Positions 1 through 11,980 of a DNA stretch of 64,000 nt are shown piece by piece; positions within the stretch are counted from its first letter, which is position 1; the number at the start of each line of letters is the position of its first letter. The translations under genes and the position numbers were made by a program. The DNA lies in contig MCGE01000001.1 in the NCBI GenBank assembly GCA_002105175.1, positions 2,480,001 to 2,544,000 of the forward strand. Direction: 5' to 3'. This DNA is from Absidia repens. Lineage: Eukaryota > Mucoromycota > Mucoromycetes > Mucorales > Cunninghamellaceae. Below the pieces are notes generated by a model, which ran no database searches, was not told the origin of the DNA, and saw nothing but the letters and a program-made list of their open reading frames with translations.

Positions 1-1523
1 ATAGTGCATTTCTTCCGCATTGTCCATTTCCCATCGAAGTACTTCATCGCGTCGTTTTCGCCGTTCTTCTGCTGTTTCTTCTCGTATGCTGCCAAGTTTC
101 CACGATATACACCATCCAAATATCAAAGCCAAGAAAAACCGAATGAGGACCACACCAAGAATAACAGCGAGAGAGACCCAGAGCACAATATCCGATATAA
201 TACATCCAGTTGATCTTGAATCCAAGACGCCCACTTTGAGAATATCCGTTAGGCACTTCCCAAGTTTATGTCGATCAGCAGTCGAGCTAAGCCAATAAGT
301 TGCATCACGACCAATAAACGCACTTCCAGGACCAAATATCTGAGCAACACGAAGAGGTAATGGTATATTTGGAGTCAAGAATCGAAGACGAGAAAGATCA
401 AGAACATTTCTAAAAAAAAAATTGTGAGATTTTATGAGGATTGAAATGCCGACGGTGCCTTTTTTTTTTTTGACCCTTACCCACTGAATGCCACGAGACT
501 TGTACCAGGTTTTTGAATATCAGTCCAGTTATAATAAACATCACCGACCACTTCAAGTCGGCGAAGGGCCCGTCTTGATTTTTCACTAACGTGACAACCT
601 TTGCGATCAGGATTATCAGTGCCATTGACGGCTGGGTTTTTCAGGTCGATCGGTACACAGGGAAAATAATTCATGACATTTCCTTTTGCATCATCAGATT
701 CAACTGGTTTTAAAATATCCTTGCAATTGTAATTGACAGGTTGGAATAAAAACGAGACGTCTTTTCCACCAATCCCCATTTCTTGTAAATCACCGCTACC
801 GGGAATATTGGGATAGGGGGTAGGGTGACGGAAAGATTTAAGGTCATAAGCTCGGCCAGAAATAATGATATGATCAGGCTCCACATTGGTAGTACGGATC
901 CGATTCGGTTGTCGACCACAGACAGCAGCATTAAATCCAAAAGTCAAAAAACCAACTATCCCACACAGCATCACAATCACTTGGACCAGTGCTACTTTTT
1001 CACGCCATGCTTGTTGCATTTGTCGATCTCGTAATCCTACAATATTCCTGTTGGTGAGATGTCAACTTCTTTTTTTTTTTTTATCTTCCCAGGATTTACC
1101 GAAAACTCGTAAAATAAATGAGGGAGCCCACCAAGTTAATACCCAAGTTGTCACTGTCCAACATCCCGCTTGATTTTGATTTTCTTTATGCGCTTTCGGA
1201 GTTTCATTTGTAGGGTTTAAATAATGCGTTCGCCTCAAGTCCTCAGGCTGGATCGTTTTTATGGAGTGTCTAGTCTGGTTAGCTTTTGAAAGTAAATCAT
1301 CTGGTTGGGATTTTTCAGTAAGGTCATCATCTTCATCATCAATATTATTGATCACTCGATTTTGTTGGCTTCGTGGCATGTTTCTTGAGGAGGGATGATA
1401 ATCGGATCGTGCTGTCATGGATGATTGACCGAGATTATTCGTATCTACTCTTAGCAAATCTGATGGTCGCGATGAAGCTTTTGCAGGAGTGCTCTCATTG
1501 TTATTTTCCGACGATGATGGCAT
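1..1523 (-). CDS. Chitin synthase (class IV-like), N-terminal part, cut by window edge
   Basis: Integral plasma-membrane glycosyltransferase that polymerises UDP-GlcNAc into cell-wall chitin. Three exons are visible on the minus strand: 1523-1100, 1036-481 and 409-1 (continuing outside), 463 codons in all. The ATG at 1523 opens a Ser/Asn-rich disordered tail. Then come a membrane segment around WVLTWWAPSFILRVFG, the family-typical QAWREKVALVQVIVMLCG helix, a cytochrome-b5-like extracellular region with GPGSAFIGRDATYW, and a helix reading SLAVILGVVLIRFFLALIFGW. This order is what class IV (Chs3/ChsE-like) enzymes show ahead of the catalytic domain. The QRRRW and EDR motifs lie outside the window, so catalytic competence cannot be judged. 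An earlier AG at about 1046 would put an in-frame stop after splicing; the TAG acceptor at 1037-1039 gives the smooth FGLRDRQMQQAW join. Confidence 0.88.
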
Positions 1524-2239
1524 TGATATATATATATATTATATATATTTTGGACTGCAAAGTTGTTTTTTTTTAATGAGAATCAAGGATCACCCAGAGG
1601 CGAAAAATCGATATAAAAAAAGAAAGAAAGAAAGGATGGGTAATATGCAGGTGAAAAAGGATGTAAAACTTGATAGAATAAAAAAATAAAAAAAACCGAT
1701 TGTGAAAAGATGGGAAGGAAGGAGAAAAAAAAGGACCGTGGCGAGGAAAAAATAAAGATACAAACAGAGTAATCCCCACCAAAAAAAAAAACAAAAAAAA
1801 AAAAAGGAAAGGAGTGCCCAAAGGAAACTAATAAAGACCTTCAAAAACCGCAAATATAAGGCAGCTGTCGAGAATACACGCATCAAATGTTTATTATCAG
1901 AGTTAAATTTAAAATCATATCTATTTGTGATGTTCAATACCGACACCTTGGTATATGATATAAACAGCAATCTTATTTTTCCGAAAGCTAATAATAAATC
2001 ACACCATGGCATGATGTTCCCTAACATGCTAATGAAGATGCCCCGTGTGTTGATAGCTAAGCAAATAAAAAAACATATCAAATAATTTCTGTTCATAAGG
2101 AAGATAGGTATAAAGAAGATAAATAATAAAAAAAAAAGGACTAATCATCAACAATTTTTATTGAAATAGTATAAATATAAAATAAATAAAAATGAATAAA
2201 TAAACTAATGGGTAATAAACTAATGGGTAATAAAGTATT
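1524..2239. other. Intergenic: chitin synthase promoter side and 3' flank of the trehalose gene
   Basis: Purine-rich on the plus strand, with long A/G tracts (about 1610-1810) that create artefactual Phe-rich reading frames on the other strand. Contains the presumed chitin synthase 5' region and the trehalose gene 3' UTR (minus-strand TTTATT/AATAAA-like stretches near 2170-2200). No gene seen. Confidence 0.6.
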
Positions 2240-3341
2240 CTAATCTACAATTGTGCTTGCCAGGCCAGACAGAAGATTCATCACGTCACCTACCGCTGGT
2301 AAATGCCAGGAAGCTAAAGTTTTCTTTTGTTCATCCGCCCCAACCATCACAGAGACCACATCTTGCCGATTCATTTTCTTCAGAGCCTTGAACATGTCTT
2401 CAGTCGTCCCACAAGCCAGGATAAAGTCAACACTGTCATCATCATCCATGCTTGTTGGTGCCGATGATGCCAATGTCCCCGACGATTTTGTGTTGTTGTT
2501 GCTGTTGCTGTTCCCATCATTCAATAGTCGCTTGATAATTTCCCCCTTGTTTGTGGTGCGTGGCCTGATTTCAATTTTCTTTTTCCCGATGATGATTTCT
2601 ACTGGCAACTTTGACAAAATCGCATGTTCGAGATGATTTTGGCATTCTTTTGCTTGGAACGCACCGTAAACAGGATCCGCCAATAGATAATTCCATGTGA
2701 TTGAGCTGCGTTTGTGTTCGATGAAGCTGCCACTAGTTCGTTCCGTATAATAGGTAAAGAGTTCAATGACATCGTTTTTCCATTCCATATCCATATGCTC
2801 CATGAGATTGATCCATCGCTGCTTGTGTGGATACTTGATATAAGCACCATTTTCCCCTGATAACCCCAAACCGTCAATGTGGCCAAGAGCTCGATTCAAC
2901 GTCAGTTCATCTTGATTAGATACCACCCAGACAATATTTCGAGGATTGTCGCATAACGCCTGTAAAGATAAAAGATCTTTTTTGGATGGCACGTTGACAC
3001 CAAATTTCCCCCGACTTTGCAGTGGCACCAAAGTCCCCTAAACAAGAAGCAGATGCATAAATAAAGCAATTAACTCGTCGCTCTCTACATTATATTTACC
3101 ATCCTCTTTTTCTTTCACTTACGTCATATCCAAAACATAAGAGTCGTTTTTTTGCACACTGATAATTTGGTAAAAGTTGTTTCAGCTTCAACAGTGGCGT
3201 ATGACTTGTTTGTTCAGAGAGTTCCCGTGATTCAAGAAGTCTCTTGATAAATGATCTTGCCCAGAATTCAGCAGTATGCGTTTTGACATGATGTAGTAAT
3301 TGCTATTTCATTTAAAAACAATGGAATAAGTCAGTCATTGT

Positions 3342-3396
<55 letters not shown>

Positions 3397-5304
3397 TCCT
3401 TTCACACTTACACTATGTCTTGACCTTTTCTCAACAGATGACATCTTCAATGCATCATCAATTGCTTTTGCCACGCCACGAAGATCCCAGGGATTGACGA
3501 TTAGCGCTGAGCTGAGGGATGTTGCAGTTCCGGTGAGTTCCGATAAGATTAAAGGACTTGCATTTTGTTGCTGGCAGATAATATATTCGTAGGCTGTAGT
3601 ATTTATTCCATCACGATTCGACGTAATCAGAGCTGCATCCGCGACAGAAAGTAGGGCATGGTATTCATCATCTTGCACATGGTGGTGATAGTGGTAGATC
3701 GGTGTATATTCCAAGGAACCATAGACGCCATTGATGCGAGCAACTGTTGCTGATATCTTATTTTCCAACTTGAGCGTCTCATCCGTTTTCGTTAGTGTTG
3801 CCGAATCGTCCGTTAGTTGAATTAAAACTACCTTGTTGCGCCATTGTGGATATAGGTGTAAAAACTTTTCGAATGCATCCAGTTTCTGTAATACCCCTTT
3901 AACAAGATCGATTTTGTCCCTTGCCACCACAATTTTCTTGCCAGGATATAATTCAATGATGGTCTTCATTTTCTCCAAGGTCTCCGGCTCCATGACTACT
4001 CGTTCCACTCTCGCTGTATTGATGCCAATAGGAAAGGTTCCAACATAACAAAAATGCCCACCATCACCAGTGATTCCTTCCAACGTAGTTTCATACCCCA
4101 ACACCCGAGTGCATGTCGAAATAAAGTGCCGCGCATATCCGTAAGTCTAATACGCCCCCCATATAATAAAATAAAGCAAGTTTAATTAGAATTGAGAATG
4201 TGACATTGGATAACCCATATTGTGCTTTACAGGTAGGTAGATACCTTTCATTCATTTTGCGTTACCTGGAAGCCAACAAGATTTGCACCAATCATTCCAC
4301 GGAGGAGCTCTTGTCTTTCTTATACGGATCAATAATAAAGGTAGGCAAAGTGATAAAAAATATATAAAAAAGAGTCATGTTAGTATGCTGAGGTGTTATT
4401 TACACAGCACTATCGCAGTTTCGTGTTGAAATTTATTTTTTTCTATACTTACTAGGCAGGCAGCGAAGAATTTCTGATGTGGGCCAAGGAGAATGAACGT
4501 AGAGTCCAACACACACTTTTGGGATCTTGGCGCGTAATATTCCAGGAATCAATAGTAGATGATAATCGTGAACCCATACTAACGTAATAAAGTTTGTTGT
4601 GAGTAAATAAATAAGATAGCCATCTGATCATTTTTTTTTTCCGTCTGTTCACATCACATACCGACGTCTCCAGGCTGATGATGATCGATCACAAGATCGG
4701 AATACTTTTGATTGACGGCTGCATATGCCTCCCATTGTTTTGATTCCAATCGACCATCAGTTGCATCACTCCATATAATATAGTGCAATAAGGGCCATAA
4801 CACTACAAAAAGATAAGGTTGGTCGCGTTGTTTTGCTATCATCATCCTTGGCTTTGCTTTTGTTACCTACGTACTTGTCTTGCAGTATCCATCATAATGA
4901 CCTGTGACGCTTTCCATGTCCAAAAAAAGTGGGATGCACCTATGGGTTTGCCAAAGTTGCTGTCTAAGCTCTTGTTGGTCGTGTTCAGTCAAACGCTTGT
5001 TGGTAGTAACTTCAGCGTCGTCCCCATCGCCTGCCTGGTCGGAGTGCCACTGTATTTGTCCAGTCCAACCAATATGTATAATGTCCCATTGTTGATGCTG
5101 AGTCAGTGACTGGATACCGCCATTCATAGCTTCATGATTTCTACGTGCAGTGAAGAACCATGGTGAAGGTGTGCGTTTAGGTTGATGATGTATTTCAAAT
5201 GGTATTTGGTGAGTAACGTTGATAATACGGCTACCAGTGTTCTTGGTGGAAGCTTTTTGGTGTTGTCCATTATTTAACTCAAAGTCATCTGGAGTCAAAG
5301 TCAT
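2240..5304 (-). CDS. Trehalose-6-phosphate synthase/phosphatase-like protein with altered phosphatase motif
   Basis: TPS2-type two-domain protein of trehalose synthesis. Seven exons (5304-4875, 4802-4662, 4578-4453, 4318-4266, 4146-3412, 3302-3123, 3037-2240) give 820 aa with all phases consistent. The GT20 synthase-like half shows RIINVTHQIPFEI, LWPLLHY, WVHDYHLLLIPGILR, HSPWPTSEI, FQTYGYARHF and SNRDGINTTAYEYI. The usual RLDYIKG loop reads DKIDLVKG, as in fungal TPS2/TSL1-type proteins. The C-terminal HAD phosphatase half keeps GLSGENGAY and the final CGTTEDMF helix, but the nucleophile motif reads FGYDGTL instead of (L/F)DYDGTL, so the first catalytic Asp is Gly. It may be a non-catalytic TSL1/TPS3-like subunit rather than a working phosphatase. 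The fifth intron carries (CT)26 on the plus strand. Confidence 0.9.
3343..3394. repeat. (CT)26 microsatellite inside an intron
   Basis: Fifty-two uninterrupted bases of CT within the fifth intron (3303-3411) of the trehalose gene; the sense strand is (AG)26. It lies about 10 bases downstream of the GTAAGT donor, so the tract begins almost at the start of the intron. Confidence 0.97.
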
Positions 5305-5532
5305 TGAGAAGAATAATAAAATAAAAGAGAGAAGAAAAAAAAAAAAAAAAAAGAAAGAAAGAAAGAAATAAAAAACCAAAAAAAAGGGCGGAAAATGAGT
5401 CAAAAATCGGAAAAACCCCGCTTTCGTTTTGCACCTGATTTGCATTATCCATCGATTTTTTTATTTTGTAATCCAAATAAGTTTAAAACTATAACTAATT
5501 ATAAAATCGGGGAAGGGAAGATTCATTCTATA

Positions 5533-6492
5533 CTAGGAGGGTACTATCACTAAAACATCATCATCACTTCGGAAGATATCCAACAGTCGTCTTGACATTT
5601 GTTTCTTGTTGATAGGAATATTCATTTTTCCGTTGTGTCGAGCCAATGTGAATTCTTCAGGGAGTCCATCCAGTTCCTGTAATATATATTGTTAATATAC
5701 CGATATCTTTGATTTATCTTTCAAACGTACCTCTTTGAGTTGAACTACAATCGTCTCTAGTTGTTCATTTTTTACATAGACACTTCCAACAATGGTGTCG
5801 TCAGACCTTGATCCCATGTATACCAGTATTTCCTTTTCTATAGAATAGAATAAAATATAAAAGTCAAAAACATAATATATCCCAGCTTCCAAAGTGTTAC
5901 CTTCAGGGGCTTCGATATTCGTGGTTGCCTTTGAGACTTCTGGTTTAGCTTGTTGTATCCCCTGAGCACCACCATTGGCATCCTTTGCCAATAAATCCTT
6001 TGCTGTTTCCTGTCGTATCACCCTTTCGATCTTGTTTTCCGAGAATTCATCAGGTAGAAGCCAAGATTTTTCCAAATCGGGTTCCTTCATATAAGCTGGC
6101 ACAATAGGCAGTGCTGGTTCAGGTCCAACAGCTGTCCGTTCTACTTTGTAAGATTCGAGCAAAGCTTGGATAACAGGGTATTTCCCACTGCACAGATCTA
6201 AAGGTGTTTGTCCTTTTTCGGTCTTGATCGAAGCGTCAGCACCATTACTAAGTAGCAAGCGCACAATATCCTCTTGTCCACGATGACTTGCCCAATGCAA
6301 ACCGCTCCTATACAAAGAACAAGATATGAATGGACCAGTTCCATTTTATTTTGATGTTTATTGCTCTTACCATCCATTCATTTTATTTTGTGAATTCACT
6401 TTGACACCGGCATGGATAAAGTGCTGTGCTGCCTTTGTATTTCCTAGGGCACATACTTCCCGGAACATTTCTTCCCGATCGTCTGATAACAT
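5533..6492 (-). CDS. Ankyrin-repeat protein, ANKRD40-like
   Basis: Four exons (6492-6371, 6307-5901, 5837-5731, 5676-5533) encode 259 aa. The N-terminal third holds two to three ankyrin repeats (GNTKAAQHFIHAGVKVNSQN, then GWSGLHWASHRGQEDIVRLL and ADASIKTEKGQTPLDLC). A low-complexity linker follows, then a small C-terminal domain built around LVYMGSRSDDTIVGSVYV and LPEEFTLARHNGKMNIPI, ending in DDDVLVIVPS. Domain order and length resemble animal ANKRD40, whose function is poorly known, so the name is by analogy only. The ATG at 6492 was chosen because it opens the first repeat; a TTTCTTAG acceptor-like string just upstream leaves open an additional 5' exon. Confidence 0.78.
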
Positions 6493-6777
6493 ATTTAAAC
6501 AATTCAAAGTTTTCTAAGAAATAAACAAAAAGAAAACTGTCCTGATGAAATTGGGAATTTTTTCCCCATTTAGTGGTCCAAGCTCCGACCGACAAAAATC
6601 AATCTCCCACTGTAGTTTTCTTTAGACTAGACCACTTACATTTTACGCCCACCAGTAGATTTATCCCTTTACCAATTGACAAAAAAAAAAAAAAAAAAAA
6701 AAAAAAAAACAATGACGTAGAATACAAGTATATCTTTTTTTTATTTTTGAAATAAAAAATTGCAACTAAACTAAGTT
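6493..6777. other. Intergenic spacer with A29 tract
   Basis: 285 bp between the ankyrin gene start and the BCKDHA stop. It contains an uninterrupted run of 29 A (6681-6709), close to where the BCKDHA 3' UTR should end. No gene seen. Confidence 0.6.
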
Positions 6778-8211
6778 TTAATGGCGAAACATTTTTTCAT
6801 GATCGTCAGTGTTATAATATTCGGGGTATTCCTCCACCAAGCGGTACATTTCTTGTTGTTGCTTTACGAGGCTGGGTGGTAATTCGTCGTAGACGTCAGT
6901 GAACAATTGGTCGATGGCAGGCTTTTTCTTTTTTTCAGATCGTTTGAAGGTCTCCAGAACCTCTTTCTTGGTATCTTCTTTCAATTGTGTTTCTTGTTCC
7001 TGAGTCCAATAGCCTTGTAATTCCATGTGCCGTCTTAATCGAACAATGGGATTGTCCATCGTATGATGATGATCCACCTCCTTACGATCACGGTACTTGC
7101 TTGAGTCGTCCGATGTACTGTGGTGACCCACCCGATAGGTCATGGCTTCAATCAACACAGGCTTATTCTCTTGCGTAGCAATTTGTCGTGCTGCTTTTGT
7201 CGCATTGTAGGCAGCCCAGATGTCGTTCCCATCAATACGAATTGTATCCATACCATAGCCAACCCCTCGACTGGCAATGCCATCCCCTTTGTATTGTTCG
7301 CTGGCGGGAGTGGAAATCGCATAACCATTATTTCGACTGCATAAAAAAAAAAAAAAGAGGATATGGTCAAATTTTTTTTTTTTTGGAATTTCGGTTAGAG
7401 AAGCTTACCAAATAAATATGACTGGGCATCTCAATGTGGAAGCCATATTCAATCCAGCATGAAAATCACCTTCTGAAGCAGCACCTTCTCCAAAGAAGCA
7501 AACACTACATCGATCACCTGATCCTTCCAGTTTAAGAGCATAGGCGGATCCAGCAGCTTGAGGGATTTGTGTTCCAAGAGGTGAGGAAATAGATTGGAAG
7601 TGATGTTCTTCCGAAGTGTAATGGACAGGCATTTGACGTCCTTTTCCTCCATCAGCGACATTAGCAAAACATTGATCCATGCAATCTTCCATTTTGAAAC
7701 CCCGGTATAACAGTGTATATGCTTCACGATATTGGCCATGTACTACATCCGTAGGTCCTAGAGCAGCCGCCACACCCAGTAAAGCCTCTTCCCCATAGTG
7801 GGTCATATAAAATGAAAATCGACCTTGTCTCTGTGCTTCATACATGATTTGGTCCATGGTGTTAAGCTGGACCATCAGTTTGTAAAGATCGATCACCTTC
7901 TCTTGTGTTAAATCTGCCGGCTGATGTTGGGGATCAAGTAGCTTTCCCTCTGGTGTGAGTACCCGATAGGCATCCATATCGGCCAAACTATCGACAAACT
8001 TCATTTTACTAGTAAATCCATGACTGATGTTAGAAGAAAAAGAGGGTGCAACAGTGGCACTCTTCGGGTCGAGTGATATGGATTCGGTGAATTTCGCTGT
8101 TGATTGATGGAAGGAGCGCATAGCGCCGCCAATAGCTGGTAGCTGAAGTGGAGGAGGATTAATTCTCAATAAATGCAAGGCCAGTTTTCTCTGCATAAAT
8201 GACCCAATCAT
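6778..8211 (-). CDS. BCKDHA: Branched-chain 2-oxoacid dehydrogenase E1 alpha subunit, mitochondrial
   Basis: Thiamine-diphosphate E1 subunit that decarboxylates the 2-oxoacids of Leu, Ile and Val in the mitochondrial BCKDH complex. Two exons (8211-7409, 7336-6778) encode 453 aa, normal for the family. The start at 8211 gives a targeting peptide MIGSFMQRKLALHLLR rich in basic and hydrophobic residues; the reading frame continues upstream to 8304 with a Phe-rich stretch that looks like UTR. Diagnostic blocks are FYMTHYGEEA, GQYREAYTLLYRGF, the ThDP motif GEGAASEGDFHAGLNMA, CRNNGYAISTPASEQYKGDG and YRVGHHSTSDDSSKYRD, which corresponds to the phosphorylation loop of the mammalian enzyme. Pairing with an E1 beta subunit is expected; none is in this window. 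Confidence 0.95.
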
Positions 8212-8819
8212 TGTATCAAGTAGGATAATAATAATAATAAAATAGCGGAATAGCTGTGGATGATAAAAAAGAAATAGGAAAAGAAACAAAAAACAAAAAA
8301 CCAAAACGTTGTACGCAAATCTCGTGAGAAAAACAATTCCTCTTTATATGTCACAAGAAAATGTCACCGTGGGAATGTTTTATCTTTATTCGCTAGATTT
8401 TTTTTTTTTTTTTAATTCAGGGCACAAGGTAAGCATAGTTTTTTTATGAAACGCCGTCAATCACTGTCATCACAACATTTTTTTGCTAAATTATCAAATT
8501 AACATCAGCAATAAATGCAGATGTCGGTGTGAGATTACAAATACTAAAAAAATGATTGAGTTGGACGAGTGATGAAGTGGAACTTGAGTCAATGTAGTAT
8601 ACCAACGCATGTCACCTAGTACGAATGCCACAATAAATCTTTTATCCAAAAAAAAAAGGAGAATAGTTATGAGCCAGGTAAGGTTCCAAATTTAAACAAA
8701 GAAGAAAACAATCTTATCAATCTCCCCTCCTCCCAAAATATTACTAGGTGTAAGTTTTGATGGGATAATCGCTGTGCTTGGCTTTCGGATGGTATTTTAT
8801 TTTAAAAACAAAAAAACTT
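8212..8819. other. Intergenic, BCKDHA upstream region
   Basis: AT-rich spacer with short homopolymer runs. The BCKDHA 5' UTR/promoter should lie here, read on the minus strand. No reading frame with family signal and no RNA gene recognised. Confidence 0.5.
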
Positions 8820-9235
8820 GTTAAGACTCCGATTCACATGAAGGTTTTTTTTTTTTTTCTTTTCAGGATATCAACTTCATTGATAACCTCAATGAAGTGA
8901 GGGTAGTTTTGAATTAGTTTTGGATTAGTTTTAGAGCTTGAATTAGGGGCATTTTGAAAAATGGATACAAACGCCATGGGGAAACCCTTTCATTTGGATG
9001 TAGGATTTGGGACCACCATTAGATGAGTATTCATCTTGCCGATAGCGTCGTGAAACCGTCATTAGCTTAGCTTAGTACTAGTTGTCATAGTTTATATATA
9101 TATATATATCTGCGTTTAAATAAAACTTTGTCTTGTCGCTATTACAATGATATCTCTCATACAGTATATTTGGTTGTCTTGTGGAATGAGTGTATTTGCG
9201 CTGTAGAAAGAAGACAAGTGCGTGATGAGTGTGTG
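8820..9235 (+). repeat. Dispersed non-coding repeat, subfamily 1, copy A
   Basis: Begins with CTCCGATTCACATGAAGG, a degenerate form of the family 5' box. It continues through GAATTAGGGGCATTTTGAAA, the core CATGGGGAAACCCTTTCAT, GGACCACCATTAG, CATTAGCTTAGCTTAGTACTAG, a (TA)n stretch and an AATAAAA signal near 9120, and ends near TTGTCTTGTGGAATGAGTG. It shares the GAATTAGGGGCATTTTGAAA block and the 3' end with the copy at 37.3 kb. No coding capacity. Confidence 0.8.
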
Positions 9236-9879
9236 AGCATATGTGAAAAAATGGACTAGGTATCATACTATGCACACTCAATTGTCGTGCACTGCTCCCT
9301 GTCTAACAGTAATATACGTATATGTAGAAAAAATATCTGGTTTGAGGATGTGCATGCCAGTGAGAAAAAAATTGTACATTAATGGGGGTTGTCTTTGCCA
9401 CCTCCACCATTTCTGTACACTGGTGGGTTGCTTACTGGGGACCAACTGCAGTTGTCAGTGCTTCGTCTATTAGTGTTTCTTTAGTGGGGAGTAGGTAGGT
9501 AGGTATATGGATACGAAATGTAGAACAGTGTTTGCAGCACCTTTCATATCAAGGAGCCTGGAAATACCAATCAGTCACTCGGAGAGAAGAATGGCTTATA
9601 GTGGAAAAAGATAGATCAGTGCGTACATCAGTATACATGGTGGAACAGCCATTGAAATTTTTTTTTACTATGACAGGGAGTCAATCAAAAATAACAGGGT
9701 TTAGTCGATTGGGGAATAAGGCTTCGTTTGATATCGGGTGATCTATGACTATCAATCAATCGTTGGGACTCTAGAAAAGAAAATTAGTCATTATGGATGA
9801 ACTAAAAACCAGCTGTTTAAAGTGACACTAAGAGAATAGCTACATTAGCTGCAATGTTCACTTATAGGAGAATTCAGAG
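9236..9879. other. Intergenic between two repeat copies
   Basis: No protein-family signal in the short reading frames here (for example 9532-9741), no tRNA-like box and no splice-linked coding series. GGTAGGTAGGTA near 9490 is the only simple repeat noted. Confidence 0.5.
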
Positions 9880-10512
9880 TATGGTTAATAAAGAGGCATA
9901 TTTTATTGAAGTATAATGTGGAGACTAAAACGAAGAACTCGGGCTCACTATAACAAGGGATCTATTAGAGGTAGCATGAAGGAGAGGAAGAGGGGAATAT
10001 AAATAGCGGTCAATGCTAATTATAAAAGGACAATGGTAAATAAGACACTGTACAAGACATGAGAATGACTATCAAAATATGTTTTGCTGAAGCTCAATGA
10101 CGGCCTATTTCAACAAGAAGGAGAGGTGGCAATAAAAAAGAAATCTGTTGCATAACATACGAAGGAGAATAATGGGACATTTTCATTGAAGCAAGTAAAA
10201 AAGAGAAATTTTATTCAGTTTTAAATACAAGCTATTACAGACTAGTACTAAACTAAGCTAATGAAGACTCTAAAAAACAACTAACGGTGGGTGCTAAATC
10301 TTGAATCCAAAATGAAAAGGCTTCCCCATGCATCTTGTAATCCCTGTTCTAAAAACCCTTTCAAACTAGTCCTAACACTAATCCAAGATCACCATAACCT
10401 CAAAGAAGTTGAATGGTGAAAGAAAAAAAAGAAAATGAAAGAGAGCGAGGCGGAAAAACAAAAGTCCCGCACAAAATAAAAAATCATGTGAACGGGATTT
10501 GAAACTTTCCTA
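9880..10512 (-). repeat. Dispersed non-coding repeat, subfamily 2, copy B
   Basis: Read on the minus strand it starts with TTTCAAATCCCGTTCACATG (near 10495) and runs through a C/T-rich tract and CACCATTCAACTTCTTTGAG. The core follows (GGACTAGTTTG, GGGATTACAAGATGCATGGG), then TTCATTAGCTTAGTTTAGTA and TGAATAAAATTTCTC. A tail of degenerate ~100-bp units containing TCTCATGTCTTGTACAG and CATTGACCGC follows. Non-coding. Confidence 0.82.
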
Positions 10513-11980
10513 ACCTTGATAGGTACAGCAAAGGAATACACTTTTTTTTTTTGTTAAAAAAGGAACAATCAACACTATGTAACAAACTTCATACGGTAAT
10601 ACTATTCTCATGACAGCACCAATTACCAATCTACAACGGCAACAAGATGGTTTACTCTCCATTTTACAGCAAACACCACTATTCAGTATTGGCGACATGG
10701 TCCTTCTTCTTTTAGGCTGACTTGGAACCACTATAGAGACATCCGGGTCTAGTTTAGTTTACTTTCTCTCATGGAAGAATAGTTTTCCACCCACCGTAGA
10801 ATAGCATCTCCCCTCTCTAATTATATTATATGCGCTAGTAATCCTATACCAAATAAACCGAATGCCAATACTATGGGACAGTAATGATACAATAATCTGC
10901 GATAGATATCAATGACCGAAGAAAAAACAAAAGGGGTTGTTTTTTTTTTTTTAGTGTTAGCAGGTATTGCATTTTGTTAATTGACATGATTATTTTCGGT
11001 TAAATATTTATGAATGGGTGGTAAAATAGTAGGTTCTAATTTTCCATGGTAGATTTCATAGCATACAGAAGAAAACCTTACTTCTCGAACTACCAGATCC
11101 GATCTCTGGAAAATGGGACAACTCTTCTGAATTCCACACCTTTCCTCCTCACAATGGTTCCAAGGTCATTCGATAAGCGAATGTATTGTCCACCTGCCAA
11201 CACTATTTACCATTTTCCTGATTTACACATAGTGACTTGAAATACGCAATAATAATAACTTATACTCCAATTGGTAAACCTACAATATATATAAGTTATA
11301 GCCTCAGAATAATGTACAATATTGTTCATTATCATTAATGGAAACCCACTATGATTATTGAACCACACTGGAAAGAGTTTTGGAGAACACATTTGTTTAA
11401 ATCTCGAGTATCCAGTATTTTTATTAAATGTTGAATTGCAGTGGTATAATTATGAAGAGCATCGCTGGCTCCAAATAGCATTTGGAAGAATTGGACAAAT
11501 CTCACGCAGATATTCAGTAATTAATAAAGTCGAGTTTCGACAGGCTCTATTTTCATGTGACTAGTTTCTTCGAGAACAAAAGCATGAAAAAAGTCTTCTT
11601 GGGACACTCCCAAAAACACCTGAGCCTTGCCCAGTGAGCCTTGACGCATGATTGTCGGACGTTTAATTTCCCTCACTTGGAGGTCCATGGTGTACCAGGG
11701 TAACTAGAAGCATAAAAATTGAGACCATTTCCAAAAATGACCTCGTAATTTAATGCACATATAAAGATGTTGCTAAACTACAATGCGTAAAATTTATCGT
11801 CCTGATGACAATTATCAAATTGACGAAGACTCGCACAATTGATGGAGCGGTTTTTCAAATGAAACAGCCAATAGGACATGCACACACTGAATTGTTATTT
11901 TTTATTTTAAATTTTTCTCGTGTGAACGTTTTTTCGTTCTTTTCATTTCGTTTTACTGCTGAAGAATATTTTGATATACA
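10513..11980. other. Intergenic, upstream of FKBP gene
   Basis: About 1.5 kb without a recognised gene. Reading frames of 60-75 codons occur on both strands but show no domain, no codon bias and no linked splice sites. The FKBP promoter should lie in the last few hundred bases, which are T-rich on the plus strand. Confidence 0.5.

Noticed and set aside
1590..2096. 168-codon minus-strand frame rich in Phe/Leu
   Set aside because: Created by A/G-rich intergenic tracts read on the opposite strand; not a membrane protein with any family feature.
3230..3420. (CT)n tract as part of a coding region (RERERE reading)
   Set aside because: It lies between a GTAAGT donor and a TAG acceptor; splicing joins two halves of the trehalose protein in frame.
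8937..9010. tRNA-derived SINE origin for the repeat family (TAGCTTAGTTTAG looks like an A box)
   Set aside because: No convincing B box (GGTTCGANTCC) at the right distance, and the conserved AATAAA and promoter-like box fit Pol II better.
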